The position numbers and the translations under genes were made by a program. Source: Phytophthora colocasiae (Eukaryota; Oomycota; Peronosporomycetes; Peronosporales; Peronosporaceae). Taken from it: 64,000 nucleotides of DNA. Below are positions 54,992 through 64,000 of this stretch, in pieces. Each line of letters opens with the position of its first letter. The stretch's first letter is position 1. Below the pieces are notes generated by a model. It saw only the letters and a program-made list of their open reading frames with translations, did not search any database and was not told the DNA's origin. The DNA is taken from the NCBI GenBank assembly GCA_018806915.1, contig JAGKQI010000073.1:1240001-1304000 (forward strand). Reading direction: 5' to 3'.

Positions 54992-57810
54992 ATGGATCGG
55001 ATGTCTAGTGGGGCCGTGCGTACAGACTCGATGCGGCGTGATGGCGCTTTACCCTTCAGTAATCGCCGCAGTGTCGAAGAAGATTCGTGGACAGAAGTGG
55101 AGCGACAGGAGCTTGACCATGCCGTAAGTTGGTGGTAATAATTTATTGATGCTAAATATTTATTTTTGTCATGCCACTTCTTTAGACATCGTTCGTATCC
55201 GACAGTATGTACTTGGTGATGGAAAACCCAGCAGGGGCTCTCTATATGGGTGAGAATGTGTATTTCAAAGTGCATGCACAGTGTGACCAGTCAACACTAG
55301 GGGGAGTGGCTGGAGTAACTGGCACGAAGAAAACGGCAAAAGATGAAGACGAGGTGATGCACGGAACGTTGTTCCTTACCAACTATCGACTGCTCTTTCG
55401 ATCTTTTCATGTAAGTATTTTTATTATTATGTTTTTTACAGTGCTAAAAATATTTTTATTTACGGGTAATTTATTTTTCTGGACCTAGCAGCATCACGAA
55501 GAGGAGCTGGTCGAAGTTCACTTGAACAACATTGCAGAACTGGCGGAATTCCGCGTGAGTGGCAAAGCGGGACCTATGCTTCAGTTGGAAGTTTCATGCA
55601 AAAACTTCGAGATGGTCAAGTTCAACTTTCCAGGGGAGGCAGTCTCAGGGGATGCGTACGTGAAAATCAACCAGTTGCTCATGGATAAGCTGCAACCTGC
55701 TGCTTATGCGTTCGCTCGCCAGTTAGACACCCGTGGGTGGACAGCATACGACCCTCAAACAGAATTCAGTCGACTCGGTTTTAAAACACCGAAATCTGGT
55801 GCACAGATTGGTGGGTACCGTATCACGTACGTGAACAACAACTACAAGATGTCTCCGACCTACCCTGGTGCATTCATTGTTCCAGCTTCGGTGTCTGATG
55901 GCGAGCTGCGAAAGATCAGTTTCTTTCGAGCTCGTGGTCGTGTACCGGCTGTGACGTATCGCCACAAAAATGATGCAGTGGTCGCGAGGTGTGCACAACC
56001 TCTTGTTGGGCTACGAAGGAAACGGTGCACTTCTGATGAAGCTTACATGGTCGCTCTTCGACGAGAATGCAAAGGGAAGCTACTTTTCATCGACTGTCGA
56101 AGTCAAACTAGTGCCTATGGCAACATTGCACTCGGTGGAGGGTTTGAAGTGTACGTTTCCTGATGCAGGTGAAGCTTGTTTCGGTACGCCAACTAACCTA
56201 TTTGTCACTTGTCTATCGAATTCCAGCCTCGATTACTACAAGGACACGAACATAATGTTCATGGGGATTGAGAATATCCATTCCATGCGAGATTCAATCC
56301 GCAAACTCTTCGACTTGATCAAGAATGAGGTTCGAGGCAACGAGCGACCAAACTGGTTGTCATATCTAGAGGTATGTATTGCGCAAGAGTTGCTCTTGGA
56401 TATAATTGCCAAAACTAACATGCCTACTGTTGTTGCTTTCACTTTAGAGCACGCGATGGTTAGAACACGTGCGCTCGGTTCTAGCGTCTTGTTCTGTCTG
56501 CTTAGCAAAGCTCGTTGAAGGCACTAGTTTAATGATCCACTGCTCTGACGGATGGGATCGTACTGCCCAGATCACTGCGTTGGTGAAGCTATGCGCAGAC
56601 CCATTTTACCGTACTATGAAGGGATTCCAGGTATGTTCAGGCTATTTAGCGTAGTGTTATTATGACCTCTGATGTATCCTCTCTTCTTGGTAGATCTTGA
56701 TTGAACAGGAGTGGTGTGCGTTTGGTCACCAGTTCCACTCGCGATCAGGGCATACGGATTCTCAAGCTGCTTATTGGGAAGACGATAACACGTCACCAAT
56801 TTTCATGCAGTTTATTGATGCTGTGTGGCAATTGACGCGCCAATTTCCTTGCTCGTTCGAGTTCAGCGAGCGGTATCTCATTGCTCTTATTGATGAAGTT
56901 TACGACAAGCGAAGTGGGACCTTCCTCCACGATTGCGAAGAGGCTCGGGCGGTAGGCAACTATTTGTTGCGGTTATGTGTCGTGAAAAATGCACTAAATC
57001 ATTGTTTTCGTGGGGGCAGGGATCGAAAACTGCTATTCGATGCACCAGTGCGTGGACACTGTTGGAATCACACCCTCAAGCTGCTGATTTCCGAAATCCA
57101 TTCTTTATGGTGCCTTTGAGTGGCGAGAAATCAACGGACAAGTCTCCAACGGTTCTTCAGTGCAAGTGGCACACGAGCTCACTCGCGATCTGGTCGTCAT
57201 TTTATCTGCGGTCACTGGAATCGAACGACTCACGGGTATGTTTGCTACTGGAAGTATTGTTGTAAAGTAACTGATACCGATTTCTTGTTGTTTTTTACTT
57301 TAGGATGCATGGGCGAAGGAGCTGCAAGTCACACAGCGCGAGTTGCAGGACCAGCTAAGCGCCGCTCATCAGCAATTGCAGTCTCAAGTTGAGCAGAATT
57401 CAGATCTGCAGAGCGAACTAGAGCAGCTTCGAAGAGAACGTGCACAACTAGCTCGACTTCTGGAAGGAGAAGTGTACAGTGATACACTAAATGGGTTGCT
57501 GTTGCACGAAGAAGACGACGATGAAGACGGTGTTTTGCTCAGTGTGACGCCAGTAGCCGAGAGTCGCACGACATTGGAAGTTCCCAGCAATGAGACCGGT
57601 GCTACAGCCCCTGGATCTACTGAGGCCAAGGTGTATTCAACCACTGGGGTGGGCTGTTTCCTGGGTGGCTCCATGAGTCAGGATTTTGAGATTCTGCAGT
57701 CATATTTCGCACCAACACGGCAGGAAATTGGAGCTATTAGCCCAACGACGGCCAACGGATGCGGTGAAATGTTTACAAGAAGAATCACCGTTGAAGAAGT
57801 GGTGCGGTGA
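54992..57810 (+). CDS. Myotubularin-family phosphoinositide 3-phosphatase
   Basis: Eight exons predicted: 54992-55123, 55186-55410, 55489-56150, 56227-56371, 56448-56630, 56694-56951, 57020-57235, 57304-57810; total 2328 nt, 775 residues, phases consistent. A GRAM/PH-like domain lies at residues about 50-165 (GTLFLTNYRLLFRSF). The phosphatase has RARGRVPAVTYRHK, CAQPLVGL, FMGIENIHSMRDS, TRWLEHVRS and the active-site CSDGWDRT with Cys420 and Arg426. A coiled coil sits near 612-660, followed by an acidic tail. It is predicted to remove the 3-phosphate of PI3P and PI(3,5)P2 on endosomal membranes; all catalytic residues are present, so it should be active. The exon 3 acceptor is a TAGCAG (NAGNAG) site that may give one-Gln variation. 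Confidence 0.92.
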
Positions 57811-57949
57811 TCGTAAAGGGATCAATTGTATTGATAACACCACGCCCCGTTTTTATTCTGATTTTGGCTCGCATCTAATTTAAAATGATTTAATTTTAGC
57901 CAATTGTAGCCGCCCAACACATCCCACTTTTGCCATCAAGCATCGCACG
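57811..57949. other. Short intergenic region
   Basis: 139 bp between the myotubularin stop and the STIMATE-like start, same strand; includes both the 3' end of one gene and the promoter of the next. No further feature seen. Confidence 0.5.
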
Positions 57950-59014
57950 ATGCCGATGGCAACAATAAGCCAGTCCCCGCTTGCGAAAGACGGCATCGGC
58001 AGTATGGGCGGGTGGGAAGTCAACGAGGAAGGCAACCCGAACGAATGCAAGCTGCTAAGCGGCACTTTTGCGGCGCTGCTGCAGGTTCTTCTGGGACTTA
58101 TTGCCATCTCAGTTCTGGTGCTAAAACGACTGCGCGAGGTTCCTCAACGCCCGCTAATGGTATTGCAAAAGTGTTTAAAGTTTCTAAAGTGTTTATAAAT
58201 TTGTTGTACTTAAACTTGTTACATTTTCATATAGGTATGGGCGTTTGATGCGTCCAAGCAAATGGTCGGTGCAACTTTTTCGCATGTGGCAAACTTGGTG
58301 ATTGCCATTCTGCTTTACTCGTACCAACAAAAGATGGAGGAGTCTAACGGCGAGCCTGTCGATCAGGTACGGCAATACAGCAGTTTCTGGAAATTTTGTT
58401 GCGATATTGATAAATTGTTGTTGCAGTGCGCATTGTACTTTGTCAACTTCACTTTGGACACGTCATTTGGAGTTTTCCTCAACTACGTGTTGCTGTCAGC
58501 CGTGGTACTTTTGGCTCTCCGCTTCAACTGGACATCATTGAAAGTCCCTGGAGACTATGGCACTCCTGTTCGGATTAAAACGTGGTTGTTGCAAGTGATT
58601 TCGTGGATCTTGGTCATTTCCGCGTGCAAATTTATCATCGCGACGCTGATTGTGGCGTTCCAAAAGCCGTTGGGAGCTTTTGCAGTATTTCTTTTCAAGC
58701 CACTCGAGAAACACCCCGAGGTGGAGTTGGTATTGGTAATGATCGCGTGTCCGTGTCTTATGAACATGATGCAGTTCTGGATCCAGGACAATTTCCTCAA
58801 GAAGGACATTCGGGACGAAAGTTTCATTGTGGCCCAGTCGACGCAGTCTCCAACTGGAAGTTTGAACGGAGATGGTAAATTGCCAAGCTTAGGCACACCT
58901 ACCGACGACGAGTGCAGTGAACCTGGTGAGGGAGACATCAAGCTGAGTGTCGTTCTCGATAGCAAGGAACCAGAACGCAAGAAAAAATTAGAGCTCGATC
59001 TGTCGTCCGTGTGA
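57950..59014 (+). CDS. STIMATE: STIMATE/TMEM110-family membrane protein
   Basis: Predicted join 57950-58159, 58235-58366, 58427-59014; 309 residues. Matches the STIMATE (TMEM110) family: CKLLSGTFAALLQVLLG with LVLKR, then VWAFDASKQMVGATFSHVANL, CALYFVNFTLDTSFGVFLNY and FWIQDNFLKKD. About five hydrophobic membrane segments (residues roughly 30-58, 80-100, 118-150, 175-205, 225-250) and a hydrophilic acidic C-terminal tail. In animals STIMATE is an endoplasmic reticulum protein at ER-plasma membrane contacts that promotes STIM-dependent calcium entry. Whether that role holds in oomycetes is unknown. The 60-nt second intron is free of stops and in frame, so its retention would add 20 residues. 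Confidence 0.85.
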
Positions 59015-59170
59015 ATCTCCTAATGCTTCCAAGTGCAAAGCAACTTTTTTCATAAAGATAACAAACGTGGCGTTCTTCTTCTATACGTATTCGCATTGCT
59101 TTATTCAATCACAAGATGAAAGTGAGGAAAGAAAATCTCCCGCCTTCATCGAAACCCTATTTGGCTGCAT

Positions 59171-62100
59171 CTACTTACGCCGCATGAGCATGAGTGCCAT
59201 GGCGCCCAGACCCACCACCAGAGTGGCAGCACCACCAGCAATAATCTTTGTCTGGCTGTTAAAAGAGAAGCCACGATCGCGTTTGCGACGAGACTTCTTG
59301 CTCTTCCGTCGCACGATCTCCTCATCACTGCTCTCGTCACTGCTGCTCTCGGACGAGGACATCTCGTCCACCTTGGTGAGCAGCCGGTTGCGTGGCTTCG
59401 GACCGACAGCGTTTGATCCGCTGGGAGCTGCACTAGCTGCAGCGCTCGCAGCTCCACTCGCAGTCGAACTGGCCATGGACACAACGCTGCCGTTGCCGTC
59501 GTGTTGCGGGCGCTTCACCACGTCCACCACACAGACCAGGCGCTTCCACCCGGCGCGCTGGGCCATGTGAACAGCCTCCACGAGGCTTTCATCTGACGTC
59601 AGCAGCGCCAGATCCCCTTCATCGTCCTCGTACTTCAGGCGAAGTGCTTCGTTGTCATCGAGTCCCATCTTAAATCGAATCTGCTCCAGTAGCGGGCCCA
59701 TTGAGTTGAACCGGCACATGATGCGGTGGAAGTGGCCCTGGGCACCGTCGCTCACCTTGAACACGAACGTGTTCTCATCCATATTCTTCTGCATCAACAC
59801 ACTCGTCGTCGTTGTGTTGGCGCCACTAACAACCGAGACACTCTCACCCAGCTCTGCATACGCACCCAGCGAGTTGGAATATCGACCAGCTCCGTTGAGG
59901 CCCACAGCGCTAGCCGTTGGTGTCGATGTGCTGCCACCAGCATTGTACTCGTCGCGCTCAAATTCCTCGATTGTGCCCACCGAACGAGCGTCGTCGTTCA
60001 AGCCGCCGTAAGCACCACCAGCAACTTCCTCCTGGAGGTTCATAGCTGTCTGCCAGAATTGCCGCCAGTCGCCGTTGGAAGTGCCACCAGACGTGGTCTG
60101 GAACTGGCCGTAGCTGAGACAGATCACATCCGCCATGCCAAGGATCTCGCCATCGTCCGCCAGCACAGGCATGAAGAGCTGACCTGCATCATGCAGAGAG
60201 CGCAAGCCGTCCACAATGCTCATATTGGGGCCCATGAGATCTGGGTCCATGGTCATCACTTCTTCCACAGTGGTCGTCTCGGCATAAAGACCCTTGGCCA
60301 CCAGCTTTCGCAGCAAATCCTTGGTTGTTACCATACCACACAGCTCCTGCTCATCACCCAGCACAATCGCAGCCTTCTTCGTGTTCGCCATCAGCTTCGC
60401 GGCACGCGCAGCGGTTGTGTGGATATTGATCACAGGCGGCATGATCTCGCCGTCGAGGGCATCTCCAACCGTAGGCCGCACCATCTTCTCCATCATGGGG
60501 CCTAGCAGTCGCTGCAAGTTTGACCCAGTGCCAAGATCGCGCGAAAACTCGGATGCCGCCGCCTCTGTCGACTGTTGCACCTTCTCCAAACACGTGATGG
60601 CGTCGTAAAGGCACTTGGAAATGTCCAGCATACCCTGGGGCGTACCGTCCGATCCAAGTACAGGCAAGTGCTTGAACCGACCCTCGAGCATCTTGGTAAT
60701 AGCTTCGATGGCCTGATCCTCCATGTACACACACATAGGCTTCGTGGTCATTACAGATGCAACTGAGCAACTCTCCGGATCGACATCTTCAGCCAATACA
60801 CGACGCGTAATGTCCGTGTCAGTCAGGATACCTCTGAGCTCTCCCTCCTCTGTAGTGACGACAACTGCCTCTACTCGTGCTTGCCGCATACGCTTGGCCG
60901 CCTCCGCCACTGTAATGAACTCATTAATGCGTGTCACCTCCTGTGGACGCAACATCGATACAGGACGCATAGCGCCCTCTGGCTCGGGAATGTGGTCCAT
61001 CATTGACGAGTGGTGGCTTTCCGTGTACTTGCCTGGCCGACGACGGGAAACTCGCGAGCCGGCCACACTGGCAAGCTCACTGAAGTCATCCTCGTCATTA
61101 CCAAGCGCCAGGGACACATCCCAGAACGAACGCCAGTCAGAATCTTCGTCTACCGGCTTGCCACTTTCCGCAGCTGCGCCGCTAGCAAAGGTACCATAGC
61201 ACAGCGACAATACGTCCAACATGCCGACAATCGTGGCTGTCTCGTTATTCACAATGGGCAAGTGCAGGAAGTTGTGCTCGTACATGATGTGCAGGGCATC
61301 TACAAGCCTCGTGGTGGGGGGAGCAGTCTCCGGATCAGGAGTCATCACTTGGCCCACGGTCGTCTCAGCAGCATCCAGACCAGCGCCAGTCACACGCAGA
61401 AGCAGATCCTTCGGTGTGAACACGCCTAGCACCTTTCTGGTCAGCGCCGAAGTACCAATGTCGTAACCTCCACTGATCGAAGAGCGGTGGCCTCCACTTA
61501 CAGACGAGCTGTTGTCGCCGTTCGGATCCTCCACAATGAGCGCCGCCTTACGAGAAGCAGCCATCTGACGAGCCACTTCCATAACTGTATCGTGCTCGCT
61601 CACAAGCGGCGGCAGCGTCTCGTCCTCTAGAATCGCGTCCACTGTAGGCGAAAGAAGTTTCTCCACCATGGGGGCCACGAGCTGCTTCAGTGCGCCTTGA
61701 CCTGTACCAATTCCAGTGGCTTGCAACTGCTTCTCCAGACGTTGTCGAAGTGAGCCACTAGACGACTGCTGTACCTTTTCGATGCGGGTGATGGCATCGT
61801 ATAGACACTTCTGAATACGCAGCATACCAGCAACCATACCTGTTTCATTCACGACTGGCAAGTGCCGGAACTTGCCTTCAAGCATCATAAACATCGCGTC
61901 CATGGCACTGTCCCGTTCATCCACAAACTTAGGGTCCGGGGTCATGGCATCCAGCACACTCACGTAGAACGGGTCATTGCCTAGGGCTACCACTCGTCGA
62001 GTGACATCAGTGTCTGTTAGAATACCAAGCAGGCCTCCGTCACGACCAATAATCAGCGCGGCATCGGTCTGGGCTGTACTCATCTCCTTCGCAGCGTCTG

Positions 62101-64000
62101 CAACAGAGAAAGTCTCAGAGATCGTGATGGCCTTCGACGGACGCAGCTTGGACACAGGACGCACATTCCCCGTAGCTAAAGTCGCCTGGCGGCCCTTTTG
62201 GCTCAAGCCACTGCTGCTTGGCGCGAGATTGTGCGAGAAGCCACTGCGGAAACTGTGTTGTGAAGACACGTCGTCGTCATCCGTAGCTTCGAACGAGGCG
62301 TTCCAGAAGGACTTCCACTCACTCGGCTTGCCCTTCGCAAACGAGCCGTAGCTCAAAGAGAGCACGTCGATGAGGCCGATGGGCATCTTGCTTGTCTCCG
62401 TCTGCATCACGGCCAAGTATAGCGTCTTCTGGTCGTGCATGGTGTGCATGGCGTCGATCACCGACGTTGCTCCGTTGATGGTCACATCCTTCTCCAGCAT
62501 CACTTCGCACACTGGTGTGGTGTGAACGGGCAGGCCGCGTGCTAACACCTTCTCTAGCATCTCCTTGGGGGTGAATACGCCACAGTACTGTCCGCGGTTG
62601 TTCACAACCAGAGCGCCCTTCTTCGTGATTGCCATTTGCTTCGACACTTCAAACACAGACGTGTAGCGCTGCACACGCGGGGGATCGACCCCTTCTTCTT
62701 CAATCACCGTCTTAATGTCTGGTGAGAACATCTTGTTCACCATCGAGCCAAGAAGTTGCGAGACATTTCCAGTACGAGCTCCGCCATTAACACGGCTCTT
62801 CATCTCCTTTTCTAATGTGTGGCGCAGCGCAGCGGACGACTGCTCCGACTTCTCCATCTTCCTGATAGCGTCGTACAAGCACTTAGCAATGTTCAGGATG
62901 CCAACCACAGGGCCATTGCGTTCCACCACAGGGAGGTGACGGAACTTCCCTTCCAGCATTAAAATCAGCGCATCAATAGCAGGGTCGTCCGTCGACACAA
63001 ACACGGGGTTCCGAGTCATAACGTCGCCAACAAGCGTCGAGTCCAACGGCCGGTTCTCCGAAACAACACGGCGCGTCAGATCTGTGTCCGTGATGATACC
63101 ATTGAGCATTCCTTCCTCCGACACAACCAGCACACAGTCCATCTTGTTGCGTCCCATGGTCCGCGAAAGCTCCGCAACAGTTGTCGTCTCGGAGACAGTC
63201 AACACCTTGGTTGGGCGGAGCTTTGCCACTGTGCGACTCTTCTCCTCACGCTCGGCCCTTGACAAGAGCGTGGTGCGCTCGCGGTCGCCAGCCTCCGACG
63301 GGAGGGACGGCTGGTCCAGCTGTAGCGTAGTGTTCCAGAACTCCTGCATCTGCTCGCGGTTTTCTCCATAGATAGCGTCAATGGTGCCGTAACTGAGGTC
63401 AAGCACGTCTACCATCCCGACGAGTTCGTTGGAGTCGTCCTTCAGCACAGGCAAATTCAGAACACGCGAGTCGTGCATGATGTGCAAGCCGTCCAGCACA
63501 GACGTTTTCGGCGTGGCAATCTCAGGATCGTTCAGCATCACTTCCTCCACATAAGTGGCTGAAGGCTTCAGTCCCTTGGCAATCACGTTTAGCACCAGCT
63601 CGTTTGGAGAGAAAATACCCACCAGCTTGTCGAAGTTGATGTCGTCCACAATCAAAGCCGCCTTCTTAGTATGCGCCATCGCCTTCGCCACGTCACTAAC
63701 AAGAGACGACTTCGGAAGACGCGGGGCTGGCGTCGAGCCATTCTGAGACTCAGTTTCAATGATTGAGCCCAGAGTGGGTGTCGAGAGTTTCTCCAACATC
63801 GGGGCAAGCAGTTGCTGAAGAGTCGACGACTTGCCGCTCTTCTCCAACGAAGCCTTGAGCTGATCTGTCGACTGCATCGCGTGCTCCAGACGCTTGGATA
63901 CGTCGTAGATGCATTTGCCAATGTTTAGCACACCAGCAATACCGCCACCGTCGACAACCGGCAGATGACGAAAGTGTCCCTCCTGCATTGAGAGCAAGGC
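59171..64000 (-). CDS. Very long CBS-domain/PB1 protein with C-terminal membrane anchor (5' partial)
   Basis: At least 1609 codons, open to the right window edge and ending at TAG 59171-59173; the start lies outside. Counted from the first Met in view, repeated modules of four CBS motifs are seen at residues about 258-575, 612-965 and 1011-1320, plus part of one at 1-225. Each has KLRP, then TDTD(L/V/I)TRRV, then LEGKFRHLPV, then FTPK, then DPE, then DVLSLSYG. A PB1 domain (about 1408-1493) and an acidic/basic linker follow, ending in one hydrophobic helix (1585-1605) with RRK. Plant CBSCBSPB proteins have a single CBS-PB1 unit. CBS pairs bind adenosine ligands; PB1 mediates pairing. Likely an energy-sensing scaffold anchored by its tail; no catalytic domain is visible. 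No introns or frame breaks in 4.8 kb. Confidence 0.88.
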   Translation of the reverse strand, partial: ALLSMQEGHFRHLPVVDGGGIAGVLNIGKCIYDVSKRLEHAMQSTDQLKASLEKSGKSSTLQQLLAPMLEKLSTPTLGSIIETESQNGSTPAPRLPKSSLVSDVAKAMAHTKKAALIVDDINFDKLVGIFSPNELVLNVIAKGLKPSATYVEEVMLNDPEIATPKTSVLDGLHIMHDSRVLNLPVLKDDSNELVGMVDVLDLSYGTIDAIYGENREQMQEFWNTTLQLDQPSLPSEAGDRERTTLLSRAEREEKSRTVAKLRPTKVLTVSETTTVAELSRTMGRNKMDCVLVVSEEGMLNGIITDTDLTRRVVSENRPLDSTLVGDVMTRNPVFVSTDDPAIDALILMLEGKFRHLPVVERNGPVVGILNIAKCLYDAIRKMEKSEQSSAALRHTLEKEMKSRVNGGARTGNVSQLLGSMVNKMFSPDIKTVIEEEGVDPPRVQRYTSVFEVSKQMAITKKGALVVNNRGQYCGVFTPKEMLEKVLARGLPVHTTPVCEVMLEKDVTINGATSVIDAMHTMHDQKTLYLAVMQTETSKMPIGLIDVLSLSYGSFAKGKPSEWKSFWNASFEATDDDDVSSQHSFRSGFSHNLAPSSSGLSQKGRQATLATGNVRPVSKLRPSKAITISETFSVADAAKEMSTAQTDAALIIGRDGGLLGILTDTDVTRRVVALGNDPFYVSVLDAMTPDPKFVDERDSAMDAMFMMLEGKFRHLPVVNETGMVAGMLRIQKCLYDAITRIEKVQQSSSGSLRQRLEKQLQATGIGTGQGALKQLVAPMVEKLLSPTVDAILEDETLPPLVSEHDTVMEVARQMAASRKAALIVEDPNGDNSSSVSGGHRSSISGGYDIGTSALTRKVLGVFTPKDLLLRVTGAGLDAAETTVGQVMTPDPETAPPTTRLVDALHIMYEHNFLHLPIVNNETATIVGMLDVLSLCYGTFASGAAAESGKPVDEDSDWRSFWDVSLALGNDEDDFSELASVAGSRVSRRRPGKYTESHHSSMMDHIPEPEGAMRPVSMLRPQEVTRINEFITVAEAAKRMRQARVEAVVVTTEEGELRGILTDTDITRRVLAEDVDPESCSVASVMTTKPMCVYMEDQAIEAITKMLEGRFKHLPVLGSDGTPQGMLDISKCLYDAITCLEKVQQSTEAAASEFSRDLGTGSNLQRLLGPMMEKMVRPTVGDALDGEIMPPVINIHTTAARAAKLMANTKKAAIVLGDEQELCGMVTTKDLLRKLVAKGLYAETTTVEEVMTMDPDLMGPNMSIVDGLRSLHDAGQLFMPVLADDGEILGMADVICLSYGQFQTTSGGTSNGDWRQFWQTAMNLQEEVAGGAYGGLNDDARSVGTIEEFERDEYNAGGSTSTPTASAVGLNGAGRYSNSLGAYAELGESVSVVSGANTTTTSVLMQKNMDENTFVFKVSDGAQGHFHRIMCRFNSMGPLLEQIRFKMGLDDNEALRLKYEDDEGDLALLTSDESLVEAVHMAQRAGWKRLVCVVDVVKRPQHDGNGSVVSMASSTASGAASAAASAAPSGSNAVGPKPRNRLLTKVDEMSSSESSSDESSDEEIVRRKSKKSRRKRDRGFSFNSQTKIIAGGAATLVVGLGAMALMLMRRK

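Overview
The window looks like nuclear DNA of an oomycete, most likely Phytophthora or a close relative. The reasons are short introns (about 60-95 nt, GT..AG) in compact genes, promoter elements resembling the oomycete initiator (GCTCATT..), a large family of secreted Ser/Thr/Tyr/Pro-rich mucin-like proteins with acidic repeats, chromodomain Ty3/gypsy elements, and piggyBac and MULE transposases. Species assignment is inference.

Positions 1-48553 are a tandem array of seven minus-strand copies (A-G) of one mucin-like secreted protein gene. Each unit is about 3.8-4.1 kb: about 2.5-2.8 kb of gene, a 60-nt intron before a short last exon, and about 1.2 kb of shared spacer. Only copies C (17477-20245) and F (41706-44414) have unbroken reading frames. 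A and D are each split by a different Ty3/gypsy element with a 5-bp target duplication (CGGGG; TTAGC), and the two insertion points are only 10 bp apart in homologous sequence. B, D, E and G carry frameshifts, some of them shared between copies. B-piggyBac-C and E-piggyBac-F are duplicated blocks, offset by about 24.2 kb.

The most unusual object is the 6.07-kb piggyBac-type transposon (10569-16637, duplicate at 34782-40864). It has CCCTTTCG terminal inverted repeats, GC-rich subterminal palindromes and an ATAA target duplication. Besides a transposase with an AT-hook, DDD residues and a C-terminal Cys-rich finger, it carries a convergent passenger gene: a SANT/Myb-like DNA-binding domain joined to a DOT1-type (histone H3K79 family) methyltransferase domain. 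A third segment with an 18-bp GLNAGA-type repeat lies between them. A transposon that brings its own putative sequence-targeted chromatin methyltransferase is the main candidate for a little-described system.

From 48.6 kb rightward the window becomes ordinary gene space with transposon islands: a Misato/DML1-like gene (49294-50795), a MULE transposase with a SWIM finger (51293-53020) followed by a small chromodomain gene (53194-53688), a minisatellite of 84/105-bp units (53886-54628), an eight-exon myotubularin-family phosphoinositide phosphatase (54992-57810), a STIMATE/TMEM110-like membrane protein (57950-59014) and, convergent to it, the 3' 4.8 kb of a very long CBS-domain/PB1/tail-anchor gene (59171 to the window edge).

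Many single-base indels, mostly in homopolymers, break the frames of otherwise young elements; one Ty3 copy has LTRs that look identical but several frameshifts. Residual long-read consensus errors are therefore a serious alternative to real pseudogenization throughout the array.
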